From Granulosicoccus sp964390335 (GTDB taxonomy: Bacteria > Pseudomonadota > Gammaproteobacteria > Granulosicoccales > Granulosicoccaceae), in assembly GCA_964390335.1 (NCBI GenBank), contig CAYMHU010000002.1:124001-188000 (forward strand): 64,000 bases of DNA, read 5' to 3'. This document shows positions 25,585 through 34,001 of this stretch, piece after piece; within the stretch, counting starts at the first letter, position 1; each line of letters starts with the position of its first letter. The translations under genes and the position numbers were made by a program. The notes under the pieces were generated by a model. The model ran no database searches, was not told the DNA's origin, and was given only the letters and a program-made list of their open reading frames with translations.

Positions 25585-26409
25585 TTAACTCCATATTGGC
25601 AATTGTAGCCACCAGTTCCACCACTCAGGCCAACCCTTGGTCCAAAACGGTCCACTGATAACAATACACACTGCACTCCAGAACACTGCAGACACCGCGA
25701 GAAAGACACCAAGCCGATGTATACCCAGGGTACCGATGGAATACCCAATTGCATCGCGGAAAAAGGTGTCTTCGTACTCCGGGGTTTTGACCACTTCACC
25801 TTTGGGAGGATTCGTTGCAGACAATATCAAACCACCGTGCATCGACAGCGCCAAGGTAGTGGTAAAGAAGAATGTGATTGCCAGCATATGCGCAGGATTG
25901 TAATGAAAATGCAAATGCTGATAACCCACATTGGATACCCAATCTAAATGACTCAAGATGCCATAAGGAAACCCGTGCCCCCAGGCGCCGAGTAAGACCG
26001 GGCGAATCACCACCAACGCAAAGTATGCAAATATCGCCACCCCAAACGTTGCCGGCACGTGATAACCCATGCCGAGCTTTCTGCATATTTCGACTTCACG
26101 CAATGCCCAAGAGATAAACGCACCCAAGGCACACACAGTAATGATTTGCCATAGCCCCCCATCACGTAGCGGTGCTATGCCTAATCCATAACTCAGATCG
26201 GGAGGTGCGATATTGATTTGCCATACGTTCCAGGTTGGTCCGATTGCGGCACCGTACAGAATCATCGCGATGCCGATAAACGAAAAAAACACCGTCGTAA
26301 TCCCGAAGAATCCGACGTAAAACGGCCCAACCCAAAAGTCAAACAGATCCCCACCAACCAGCGTGCCACCTCGCACACGGTATTTCTTTTCAAAGTTCAA
26401 CATGGTCAT
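25585..26409 (-). CDS. pufL: Photosynthetic reaction centre L subunit
   Basis: 274 aa with five membrane helices. The N-terminus MLNFEKKYRVRGGTLVGGDLFDFWVGPFYVGFFG is the usual L-chain start. The His residues of the GYQHLHFHYNPAHMLAI segment bind the special pair and accessory bacteriochlorophyll, and SMHGGLILSATNP carries the QB/iron His. AGGAG precedes the ATG at 26409. It pairs with PufM in the core complex, with QB reduced on this chain. Confidence 0.95.
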   Translation of the reverse strand: MTMLNFEKKYRVRGGTLVGGDLFDFWVGPFYVGFFGITTVFFSFIGIAMILYGAAIGPTWNVWQINIAPPDLSYGLGIAPLRDGGLWQIITVCALGAFISWALREVEICRKLGMGYHVPATFGVAIFAYFALVVIRPVLLGAWGHGFPYGILSHLDWVSNVGYQHLHFHYNPAHMLAITFFFTTTLALSMHGGLILSATNPPKGEVVKTPEYEDTFFRDAIGYSIGTLGIHRLGVFLAVSAVFWSAVCIVISGPFWTKGWPEWWNWWLQLPIWS

Positions 26410-26460
26410 GTGAGTGATCTCCTAACCTTGTGGCCATTCCCCATCTACAGCGCCAAAAAT

Positions 26461-26697
26461 TCAGACGATAGTGAATGTCCGGTTCGCTGAGTTCAGCTGG
26501 TTTCGCTGCAACACAGCGTCACTGTGTGACGGTGCCATAGCAGTGCTCTCGGTTGCAGCTGGACGCGGTCCGTCCAACCAGTTAAACCGATTGGTGCTGA
26601 GCAAAATAAAATGAATCACTATGGCCAGCGCAAACAGGAAAGTCGCTAGCGCAATCAGTGATCGTCGAGGATCGAATATCTGCCAGATTCTCCACAT
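26461..26697 (-). CDS. pufA: LH1 antenna alpha subunit with long C-terminal tail
   Basis: 78 aa. MWRIWQIFDPRRSLIAL, then the membrane helix, then VIHFILLSTNRFNWLDG match LH1 alpha, with the bacteriochlorophyll-binding His in VIHFILL. About 35 further residues follow (PRPAATES... NRTFTIV), longer than the common 50-60 aa forms. GGAGG lies nine bases upstream and overlaps the end of pufB. With PufB it forms the ring around the reaction centre. Confidence 0.9.
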   Translation of the reverse strand: MWRIWQIFDPRRSLIALATFLFALAIVIHFILLSTNRFNWLDGPRPAATESTAMAPSHSDAVLQRNQLNSANRTFTIV

Positions 26698-26701
26698 AGA
26701 A

Positions 26702-26947
26702 CTACCCTCCGATAAATGTCATAAACGGTGCTGCTTGCGCAGCAACTATAATGCTGTTACCCAGATCGATAGCGGCATAACCGTCTTCTCCGGGCAACCA
26801 CGGACGCCAAGCCCAGACCAGCATGTGGGCAATAATGGCAATCACCGTAAAAATAAAAAAGCCTTTCATGAACAGCGCATGAAACTCTTGCGCTTCCTGA
26901 TCGGTCAGGCCGGTAAGCGAGCCGCCGGCGTGTGTATGTTCATCCAT
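26702..26947 (-). CDS. pufB: LH1 antenna beta subunit with C-terminal extension
   Basis: 81 aa from the ATG at 26947 (AGAGG about ten bases upstream). The core is the normal LH1 beta: DQEAQEFHALFMKGFFIF, then IIAHMLVWAWRPW, with both conserved His residues. About 31 residues follow RPW, including the hydrophobic stretch NSIIVAAQAAPFMTFIGG. Typical beta chains stop soon after RPW. The extension would lie on the periplasmic side. Order pufB then pufA is as expected. Confidence 0.88.
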   Translation of the reverse strand: MDEHTHAGGSLTGLTDQEAQEFHALFMKGFFIFTVIAIIAHMLVWAWRPWLPGEDGYAAIDLGNSIIVAAQAAPFMTFIGG

Positions 26948-27055
26948 AGCGTGATGACCTCTTGTAGTTGCCCGAGGGGCTGTTAATGCCATACACACTA
27001 TCGTGCATGACGAATCGATACGGTTGCCAAAAACAATGGCAACGGTTCATGTTAT

Positions 27056-27280
27056 TTAATATGCAGTAAACGCCATCGTTGCGATAATGCTGGCTTGTGC
27101 TTTAGCATCGCGCACCACCGTAAAAATACTTTTTCCCGACGACCAATATTTCCATTGTGTTGGCAATAAGCGCGTAACCAGTATGGTTGGCAGAATCATG
27201 ATAAAGCTGGAGAGCCACAGCAATCGATGCTCACCTTTGACGGACTTTTCATTCACATTGTTAGTTCGTTGTTCTTGCAT
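27056..27280 (-). CDS. pufQ: PufQ-like small membrane protein
   Basis: 74 aa from the ATG at 27280, which has GGAGG five bases upstream. One membrane segment (LLWLSSFIMILPTILVTRLL) is followed by an RDAKAQASIIATMAF tail that recalls the PufQ pattern (AR-x-A, then I-T-x-x-F). Length and position directly before pufBA and after bchZ are those of pufQ, which helps bacteriochlorophyll formation and complex assembly. Sequence similarity by eye is weak, so the name rests mainly on size and place. Confidence 0.6.
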   Translation of the reverse strand: MQEQRTNNVNEKSVKGEHRLLWLSSFIMILPTILVTRLLPTQWKYWSSGKSIFTVVRDAKAQASIIATMAFTAY

Positions 27281-27360
27281 GTAAACCTCCGGCACCGCTA
27301 ATCAATTGTGGTGTCTGTTGCAACATCGTTTAAAATAAGTCGACTTCGTTTGTTGACGTA

Positions 27361-28803
27361 TTAAGCTAAGGCACTTTCAACCCCTAATGCCTGTTCAATA
27401 TCTTCAGCTAACACTTTTTTGTGTCCCGCACTTCGAGCAATTCGTTCCGCTGCATCCCTGAGTTTTTTTGCAGCCGATATTCTTACCAGCACCGGTTGCT
27501 GCTCCACCGCTTCATCAAATACAGACTGCGCGTCTGAATCCCACGGCAAATCCGCAACTACCCGCGCAGGGGTTGCGCTTACTGCGTCTAGCTGTGTGGT
27601 TGTAGGCAGCAAGCCAAACAGAGCATCGAATAAAGCGTTGCAAATTTCCTGAACCAGATAACTGGCACCGGAATATCCCATAAATGGAGTGCCGGTATGC
27701 CTGCGGATAATGGCACCGGGTAACGATGCTGGAATGTAAACCGATGGGCCCTTTTGTTCACCTAAATAAATTCGCTCGTTCACACTGCCGAAAACAATTA
27801 ACGGCGGATTGGTTTTAATGCTCTGTTGAACTGCGTAGTTATCCGGTTTTTTGCCGGCGCAACGTGAATAAGAGAAGTGGCATGGCATACCCAACTCATT
27901 TTCTAAAAAATTTTGCACTCCGCGCGAATAAGTTTCGGTACTAACGATGCCAAAACTTGCGGTTGCAAAAAAATCTTGAGTGACCGAGCGCCATAGATCC
28001 CAGATCGGTTTTACCGTCGTATTTTTTTCCAGTTCAATGAACGGTTCTGGGTCCAAGCCCAGCAATTCACCCAACGAGTGTAAGAACTTGGTCGTGCTTT
28101 CAAGACCAATCGGTGCTTGCAGATAGGGACGCTCTAGCATTTCGCACAATTGTCTACCGTATTCGCGGTACATACAGATGTTCACGTCAGCGTCAGGCAG
28201 CTTTGCCATATCTGCCAAGTGAGTGCCCAACGGGAACACCATGTTGATCTCGGCCCCAAGACCAGTGACCAATCTACGAATCTCCGCAAGATCAGACGCC
28301 ATATTGAAGTGCCCGTATGCAGGCCCAATGATATTGACGCGCGGTTTTTCGCCTTCTTTGGGCTTGCGTGCCTTTATGCGTTTAGTACCAAACTCGGTCC
28401 ATAACCATGACAACGCCCGATCAGCACTTTGCCACTGATCTTCATCAATGGTTCGCGGTAAAAATCGCTTTATGGATGTGCCTTCAGGCGTTACACCGCC
28501 ACCGATCATCTCTGCGATGGAACCGGTCACAACCACACTGGGCAGATCGGGGTCTAAGGAATTGTGCGCTCTACGCATCGCGGCTTCGGTTCCATCCTGG
28601 CCCAATTCTTCTTCACCTAAACCGGTCACTACTATAGGCAGCTCATGCGGTGGTAACGCATCGGTGTAATGCAAAACCGACGTGACAGGCAAATTCTCAC
28701 ATCCAACAGGACCGTCGATAATCACCTGCAGGCCTTTAACCGCAGTGAACACATATACTGCGCCCCAATAACCTCCGGCTCTGTCGTGATCGGTAATCAG
28801 CAT
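27361..28803 (-). CDS. bchZ: Chlorophyllide a reductase subunit Z
   Basis: 480 aa. The N-terminus carries FTAVKGLQVIIDGPVGCENLPVTSVLHYTDALP, with the Cys that helps bind the 4Fe-4S cluster at the Y-Z interface. VVTGLGEEELGQDG and the nitrogenase-like fold (NIIGPAYGHFNMASDLAEI) follow. With BchX and BchY it reduces ring B of chlorophyllide. The stop/start overlap with bchY (TGATG) shares one base. pufQ follows after 80 bp. Confidence 0.94.
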   Translation of the reverse strand: MLITDHDRAGGYWGAVYVFTAVKGLQVIIDGPVGCENLPVTSVLHYTDALPPHELPIVVTGLGEEELGQDGTEAAMRRAHNSLDPDLPSVVVTGSIAEMIGGGVTPEGTSIKRFLPRTIDEDQWQSADRALSWLWTEFGTKRIKARKPKEGEKPRVNIIGPAYGHFNMASDLAEIRRLVTGLGAEINMVFPLGTHLADMAKLPDADVNICMYREYGRQLCEMLERPYLQAPIGLESTTKFLHSLGELLGLDPEPFIELEKNTTVKPIWDLWRSVTQDFFATASFGIVSTETYSRGVQNFLENELGMPCHFSYSRCAGKKPDNYAVQQSIKTNPPLIVFGSVNERIYLGEQKGPSVYIPASLPGAIIRRHTGTPFMGYSGASYLVQEICNALFDALFGLLPTTTQLDAVSATPARVVADLPWDSDAQSVFDEAVEQQPVLVRISAAKKLRDAAERIARSAGHKKVLAEDIEQALGVESALA

Positions 28804-30365
28804 CAGATTGCCTCTTCCACGTTGCGAGCTTTTTCCTGTTTCTCGCGCTTACGCCTCATTGCCTGCTTAAAGGCAGGTCGATCAACCGGAACGCTATCCC
28901 ATATTCCGGCCGCATGTTCTTTTCCAACAGCACCAAAAAACGCATCCATCTTTTTAAACCGGTCTTTTCCGCCGACAGCGGCGTTAACCACCTGTGCGAG
29001 TGAGCCGGCGCCAGCCACTCCCATTAGCGGTCGTGCAGAAATCAGATTCGTAAAGTACAACGCCGGTGTGGTTTGTTCTTTGGCCTTTTGCACCACCGGT
29101 GTTGTACCAATCGCTAAATCGGGCTTGAAGGTTTGTAGTGCATAGAGATCATCTTCAAGCGATGCGCGAAAATTGACTGTCACACCTTTGCTCTCAAGCC
29201 AGGCGCGGTCGTCTTGTGAATACGGGGTTTGCGGACAAGCCGTACCCACATAGGGAATGTCTGCACCACTTTCGATCAGCAAGCGGGCAACGATAAGCTC
29301 TGAGCCTTCATAACCAGACAAGGTAATGCGATGCTTTATCGGTGAGGCAGCCAATGCATCACGAATAGCACTGATGTGTTGATCTTTAACCGGCCCCACC
29401 AACTTTGCCGGTACGTTGCAATGCGATGCCAGAGCATCGAGCCACGAAGCCGTGCCACTCACACCAACGGGTGCAGAACCGAACACCGGACAGCCAGCTT
29501 TTTCAAACACACGAACGCTCGCGGTATAGAACGGATGAATCGCAGCAACGGCCTGACAATCCAATGCGGTATACAGCTCCCGCCATTCTCTGGTTGGCAC
29601 CGTGCTACCCACCCGCAAACCCATCGGTTCTATCATCTGGTTGATGATCATCGGGTCGGCCGGGAACATTTCGCCGAGCAACGTGATTGCCGGCAGTGAC
29701 GTGGCAGATTGCTGATTATCTGGCGCCAGTACTGGCCCGGCCTTAACTTCGTTAAGCGCATAGTCAAGCATCGCACCAGCCAGAACATCTTTGGCCTCGG
29801 CATGTGTCGGAACACCAAACCCCGGTACGTCAATACCAATGATGCGTACGCCGTTTATTTCATCGGGCAATAAACGCAATGGCACACCGGATGCCGTTGG
29901 AACGCACAAATTCGTTACGACTATGGTGTCATAAAGTGCCGGGTCTGCAAGCTCGTGCACGGCATCGCGGATGTCTTCAAAGAGCTTACCGGTAACCAAC
30001 GTTTCTGAATTAAACGGCACGTAACCGACGCTACGGCGAGCACCATAAAAATGCGAGGTGAAGGTTAGTCCGTATACACAACACGCTGAACCGGACAGTA
30101 CCGTTGCTGTGCGTTTCATACGCAAACCCACACGCAAAGAACCAAATGCCGGGCACATGCTTTGTGGCTGATCGTGTGGTCCGTTGGGATAATCCTTGGC
30201 GTAGCGATCAAGCACCGATGTTTTGCCAGCTGCGCGCGCTGCCGCCTGAAGTCGATCAGCACCGCCATGACACCCATCGCCGCTTTGCTCCGCGGTGTCT
30301 AGCAACTGCTTCTCGCGCAAATCATGCGGCGATATTGCGTGCATTGGCTGTGCGTTTGCGTCCAT
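28803..30365 (-). CDS. bchY: Chlorophyllide a reductase subunit Y
   Basis: 520 aa from the ATG at 30365, one base after the bchX stop, with GAGG nine bases upstream. MCPAFGSLRVGLRMKRTATVLSGSACCVYG is characteristic, with Cys ligands for the shared 4Fe-4S cluster. It is the NifD-like partner of BchZ and accepts electrons from BchX. It lies in the bchCXYZ order common to purple bacteria. Confidence 0.94.
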   Translation of the reverse strand: MDANAQPMHAISPHDLREKQLLDTAEQSGDGCHGGADRLQAAARAAGKTSVLDRYAKDYPNGPHDQPQSMCPAFGSLRVGLRMKRTATVLSGSACCVYGLTFTSHFYGARRSVGYVPFNSETLVTGKLFEDIRDAVHELADPALYDTIVVTNLCVPTASGVPLRLLPDEINGVRIIGIDVPGFGVPTHAEAKDVLAGAMLDYALNEVKAGPVLAPDNQQSATSLPAITLLGEMFPADPMIINQMIEPMGLRVGSTVPTREWRELYTALDCQAVAAIHPFYTASVRVFEKAGCPVFGSAPVGVSGTASWLDALASHCNVPAKLVGPVKDQHISAIRDALAASPIKHRITLSGYEGSELIVARLLIESGADIPYVGTACPQTPYSQDDRAWLESKGVTVNFRASLEDDLYALQTFKPDLAIGTTPVVQKAKEQTTPALYFTNLISARPLMGVAGAGSLAQVVNAAVGGKDRFKKMDAFFGAVGKEHAAGIWDSVPVDRPAFKQAMRRKREKQEKARNVEEAI

Positions 30366-30366
30366 C

Positions 30367-31395
30367 TCAGATTGCCTCGTAAACCACTTCAAGCGAGGGT
30401 TTTTCAAGCACGCTTGCCGCACACAAGTCGTCAATTGTGGCAGGTTCTAGCACCACGTCTCGACCAACCGCATCAGCAGTGAACAGCCCGAGTAATTCAT
30501 CCTGACTCAGTGTGTTCGGTTGCAACGGCATTGAGCCTGCTATCTCACTGGCAAGCGTTTGAAACAATGGTCCCCACTGACTGTCTGGCGTACCCACGAT
30601 CTGATAATTCGCACTTTTTCGACGAATGTCCTCATCAGCCGGAATAGCAGCAAGCACGGGTATATTGGCTGCTTCGGCAAATGCAGCTGCTTCGCCAGTA
30701 CCATCGTCTTTGTTAATGACCATGCCGGCAACACCAACATTGCCACCGAGTTTTCGAAAGTACTCCACAGCCGAACACACATTGTTTGCAACATAGAGCG
30801 ACTGCAAGTCATTGGACCCAACGACAATCACCTTTTGACACATATCACGTGCGATCGGTAAACCAAAGCCGCCACACACTACGTCGCCAAGAAAGTCGAG
30901 CAACACATAATCAAAATCCCACTCGTGAAAACCCAGACTCTCTAACAATTCAAAACCATGAATGATGCCGCGACCACCGCAACCGCGTCCCACTTCCGGG
31001 CCACCCAGTTCCATCGCATACACACCGTCGCGTTTAAAACACACATCGCCAATTTCAACTTTTTCTCCGGCCAGCTTTTTCGCAGACGATGTTTGAATGA
31101 TTGTTGGGCAGGCTCGCCCACCAAATAGCAGCGATGTAGTGTCACTTTTCGGATCACAACCGATCAGCAGCACCTTTTTCCCCATCTGCGCCATCATGTA
31201 CGACAAATTGGCCAGCGTAAAACTTTTACCGATGCCACCTTTACCGTAAATGGCGATGACTTGAGTCTCTTTTGTGACAGGACCTGTTGACACGGGGTTC
31301 GGGTCGATCGATGCCTCTTTGCGTAACGCATCCTTTTGACTTGGCAGATCAAACTTAACGACCGGCACCTCTTTGATTGTCGTGTTGTCATTCAT
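30367..31395 (-). CDS. bchX: Chlorophyllide a reductase iron protein X
   Basis: 342 aa from the ATG at 31395 (GGAG eight bases upstream). It is a nitrogenase iron-protein homologue: P-loop GKGGIGKSFTLANLS, then GCDPKSDTTSLLFGG, VGRGCGGRGI and GDVVCGGFGLPIARDMC. The two Cys of the latter segments bridge the 4Fe-4S cluster between two subunits. It uses ATP to send electrons to BchYZ. bchC ends inside this gene (eight-base overlap). Confidence 0.95.
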   Translation of the reverse strand: MNDNTTIKEVPVVKFDLPSQKDALRKEASIDPNPVSTGPVTKETQVIAIYGKGGIGKSFTLANLSYMMAQMGKKVLLIGCDPKSDTTSLLFGGRACPTIIQTSSAKKLAGEKVEIGDVCFKRDGVYAMELGGPEVGRGCGGRGIIHGFELLESLGFHEWDFDYVLLDFLGDVVCGGFGLPIARDMCQKVIVVGSNDLQSLYVANNVCSAVEYFRKLGGNVGVAGMVINKDDGTGEAAAFAEAANIPVLAAIPADEDIRRKSANYQIVGTPDSQWGPLFQTLASEIAGSMPLQPNTLSQDELLGLFTADAVGRDVVLEPATIDDLCAASVLEKPSLEVVYEAI

Positions 31396-32416
31396 GTACT
31401 TTTCTCCAGTCAAGTGCCATTTTTAAGCATTGTTGATCGCTGAACGCAGTCTTATAGGCCTGGGCTGCGTCATCTACGTGCGCCGTGTGAGTAATCAATC
31501 CATCAAGCGACAGCAAACCGGTTTTAACCAGCTGACTGACTGCTCGCATATCATTTGCGTGCCACTCTGCCGCAACCTGAATGCGCACTTCTTTCATAAA
31601 AGCTGCGGCGAATTGAAACGATAATGAGTCTTTATAAAATCCTGCGAGCGTGATCTGCGGTGGAGCTGAGTTTGGTTGTCTGCGATGCAGATGTCGGATT
31701 GCGGTGTCAAGAATGTCACTGTTGCCGCTGACGTCAACGATATGTTGATAAGTTGAATCACTATCTTGTTGTGGATCAATAACCCGATAGTTGTCCGCAC
31801 CGTGCTGTCTGACCCGCTCAATCTCCCACACCGTTGGTGCAGCAAAATCCAGTGCTATACAGATTCTTGCCAAAAGGCGCCCAAGTACTCCGTGACCAAT
31901 GATTAGATCTGGCGCTACGAATGTTTTACTGTCGGGGTGTTGATCGGTAAACAATATATGATGAGCGGTTGCCGCGAGGGCAAGCAAGAGCCCGTTGGTT
32001 CCCAGTGAAGCGTCAATCGGTACCGCTTTTTGCTGTGGCACAACAAGGCGTGAGGCTGCACCGCCAAATAAACTGCGCATTGTTGGAAAGCTTTGTGAAC
32101 CACCAACGAAAACAAATTCACCTAATTGGCGATCGCAGGCGGAACCGACTGCCTTAATCTCACCCACGGCTTCGTATCCGGGAATGAGCGGGTAGCCCAT
32201 ACCGGGAAAATCCGGCATTTCGCCATTCCAAAGCAGACGCTCAGTGCCTGTGCTGATACCCGAGGCGTGCACATCAACCAGTAAATCACCTGGTGCCAAC
32301 TCGGCGGTTCTGACGGTCTGGACCGATAACTGACCAGGAGCATCGAACACCACCGCACGGGCATCACACCCGGATGCTGCTGGCACTGACACTGTCTGAG
32401 TCGAGTCGGTTGACAT
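31388..32416 (-). CDS. bchC: Bacteriochlorophyllide 3-hydroxyethyl dehydrogenase
   Basis: 342 aa from the ATG at 32416, with AAGGA upstream. It belongs to the zinc alcohol dehydrogenase-like superfamily: ARAVVFDAPGQLSV, then SGISTGTERLLWNGEMPDFPGMGYPLIPGYEAVG, and a Rossmann segment near LIIGHGVLGRLLARI. It oxidises the 3-hydroxyethyl group to acetyl. First gene of the bchCXYZ-puf-crtI run; its promoter carries two PpsR-type sites. Confidence 0.92.
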   Translation of the reverse strand: MSTDSTQTVSVPAASGCDARAVVFDAPGQLSVQTVRTAELAPGDLLVDVHASGISTGTERLLWNGEMPDFPGMGYPLIPGYEAVGEIKAVGSACDRQLGEFVFVGGSQSFPTMRSLFGGAASRLVVPQQKAVPIDASLGTNGLLLALAATAHHILFTDQHPDSKTFVAPDLIIGHGVLGRLLARICIALDFAAPTVWEIERVRQHGADNYRVIDPQQDSDSTYQHIVDVSGNSDILDTAIRHLHRRQPNSAPPQITLAGFYKDSLSFQFAAAFMKEVRIQVAAEWHANDMRAVSQLVKTGLLSLDGLITHTAHVDDAAQAYKTAFSDQQCLKMALDWRKVHE

Positions 32417-32437
32417 GGACGGTCCTTTTGGTCTTTG

Positions 32438-32481
32438 TGTCATTTTATATTGACAATTGAATATGTCAACTAAAATAGACA
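32438..32481. promoter_or_regulatory. Twin PpsR/CrtJ-type operators and promoter of bchC
   Basis: Two perfect TGT-N12-ACA sites, TGTCATTTTATATTGACA (32438-32455) and TGTCAACTAAAATAGACA (32464-32481), are separated by eight bases. On the minus strand, TTGACA (32469-32464) and TAAAAT (32447-32442) with a 16-base spacer form a sigma70-type promoter that overlaps both sites. On the plus strand, TTGACA (32450-32455) and TAAAAT (32471-32476) with a 15-base spacer could serve the divergent cytochrome gene. The eight-base spacing is the one described for CrtJ at bchC in Rhodobacter capsulatus. Confidence 0.85.
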
Positions 32482-32631
32482 AATGATTTATCCCGGCGAT
32501 TATGAATCAATCGAGTTGTCCGGTTTCGCGCACTGCATGCACCGAAATTTCGTCCCAAAACGAAACTTTGGTACACTGCGTTCAACGTCGGATGTTTCCG
32601 GTTTTCAAACAGTTCAACGAGGAAAGTAACA

Positions 32632-32952
32632 ATGAGAAAGTTGGTTATTGCAGGAACGTGTCTGCTGCTAGCTAGCACCAATCTGGCTGCGGAAGGCTCT
32701 GCAGCAGCCGGGAAGGAAAAATCAGCCGTGTGTGCTGCGTGCCATGGTGCCAACGGTGTAGCAATTGCCCCGACCTACCCAAATCTTGCTGGTCAGAACG
32801 CAGAATACATGGTCGCTCAGCTCATGGCGTTTAAATCAGGCGAACGCAAAGGTGCATCATCTGCCCTCATGGCGCCAATGGCGATGACTTTGTCAGATCA
32901 GGATATGCTCGATCTGGCGGCTTTCTACAACTCTCTGGAGCCAGCCAAATAG
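32632..32952 (+). CDS. Periplasmic class I cytochrome c
   Basis: 106 aa with a signal peptide (cleaved after about Ala20). One haem motif, CAACH, lies at 34-38, and Met80, 83 or 85 (LMAPMAM) can be the sixth ligand. NLAGQNAEYMVAQLMAFKSGERK and LDLAAFYNSLEP resemble c5/c553-type and one half of c4 cytochromes. A GAGGAAAG Shine-Dalgarno is present. It is divergent from bchC and may share the PpsR-controlled region. It could reduce PufC or link bc1 to the reaction centre (inference). Confidence 0.85.
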   Translation: MRKLVIAGTCLLLASTNLAAEGSAAAGKEKSAVCAACHGANGVAIAPTYPNLAGQNAEYMVAQLMAFKSGERKGASSALMAPMAMTLSDQDMLDLAAFYNSLEPAK

Positions 32953-33023
32953 ATTGTCCCGCGGTTGGCACAGCAGCGACTCTCAGCCGACCAAAAGCCG
33001 GGCGACCAACAGGCGGCGATTAA

Positions 33024-33896
33024 TTAAGCAGCCAAATTGGCTAAGCGAGCCGGCAGCAAGCTGTCGGTCTCACTTTTAATTCGCTCGCACAACACGCTCT
33101 TACCGGCACAATCGGGCACCGACTCTATGGCGTTTTCTACCAGCGTTCGCAGTCGTTGCGCAGCGCCTGCCAAGCCTAAGCTTTTAACAGAGTTGGGTCT
33201 GTCTAGACGACTATCCTGACCGACGGGCTTGCCCATATCGTTCTCGCTACCCGCTGCGTCAAGAATGTCATCGGCCACCTGATAAGCTTCACCCAATTTT
33301 AACCCCAGCATTCCCCACGCGCTGGGTTCATCAACTGCCGCAACAATGGCACCGGCTTTGGTAGCTGCGGCAAACAAGGCGCCGGTCTTGGCCCGATGAT
33401 ACGCATTCAGATCAACCTCTTGCTCACACTCCCAAGCTTGCCCAGCTGCAATCCCAGCTGGTGTTCCCACACCTTCAGCAATCGCTTTTGACAATTGCAT
33501 TGCGAGCCCAGCGTTATCGGGTAATCCGTCAGACAGCACCTCAAAACTCTTAACGATTAACGCATCGCCAGCCAATACTGCCAAGCGTTGCCCGAATTCA
33601 GCCTGTACCGACGGGCGTCCGCGTCGCACTTGTGCATTATCAAAACACGGTAAATCGTCATGAACCAGTGAAGCACAGTGCACCAACTCCAGGGCGGCTG
33701 CCGGTACAGCTGCCAGACTCTGCGATCCCTGACAGGCGGTCGCCACGGCCATACACAGCTTGGGTCTAATGCGCGCACCTCCGGGAAACACAGCCCAACG
33801 CATCGCCGCCGCCAACCTTGGCGCGCAGCCGCTGCTTCCGGTCAATTCGAGGGCCTGCGCTAACACAATTTCCACTTTGTCGACGCTCGATTTCAT
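33024..33896 (-). CDS. crtE: Geranylgeranyl diphosphate synthase
   Basis: 290 aa, trans-prenyltransferase fold. The first Asp-rich motif is LVHDDLPCFDNAQVRRGRPS and the second is DDILDAAGSEND. It condenses IPP units into GGPP for carotenoids and for the bacteriochlorophyll tail. A farnesyl synthase (IspA) is the close alternative, but the location beside dxs and crt genes favours CrtE. AGGAG is eight bases before the ATG. It is convergent with the small cytochrome gene. Confidence 0.88.
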   Translation of the reverse strand: MKSSVDKVEIVLAQALELTGSSGCAPRLAAAMRWAVFPGGARIRPKLCMAVATACQGSQSLAAVPAAALELVHCASLVHDDLPCFDNAQVRRGRPSVQAEFGQRLAVLAGDALIVKSFEVLSDGLPDNAGLAMQLSKAIAEGVGTPAGIAAGQAWECEQEVDLNAYHRAKTGALFAAATKAGAIVAAVDEPSAWGMLGLKLGEAYQVADDILDAAGSENDMGKPVGQDSRLDRPNSVKSLGLAGAAQRLRTLVENAIESVPDCAGKSVLCERIKSETDSLLPARLANLAA

Positions 33897-33927
33897 TTAG
33901 CCATCTCCTGAGTTGAGTTTTTCAATT

Positions 33928-33971
33928 TGTAAATTTACATTGTCAGTGTAAAATGTCCATTAATATTTACA
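33928..33971. promoter_or_regulatory. Paired PpsR/CrtJ-type operators between crtE and dxs
   Basis: TGTCCATTAATATTTACA (33954-33971) is a perfect TGT-N12-ACA site. TGTAAATTTACATTGTCA (33928-33945) matches except for TCA in place of ACA. The gap is eight bases, as at bchC. On the minus strand, TGGACA and TAAATT with a 16-base spacer fall in the same places as the bchC promoter elements. On the plus strand, TTGTCA (33940-33945) and TAATAT (33961-33966) with 15 bases could drive dxs. Confidence 0.75.
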
Positions 33972-34001
33972 CTTTGGCGGCAGAAATCAGGAGCCTAAGC
34001 G

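Noticed and set aside
26998..27055. pufX or pucBA genes near pufBALM
   Set aside because: No frame with a suitable membrane helix follows pufM/pufC, and no second antenna pair is present in the window.
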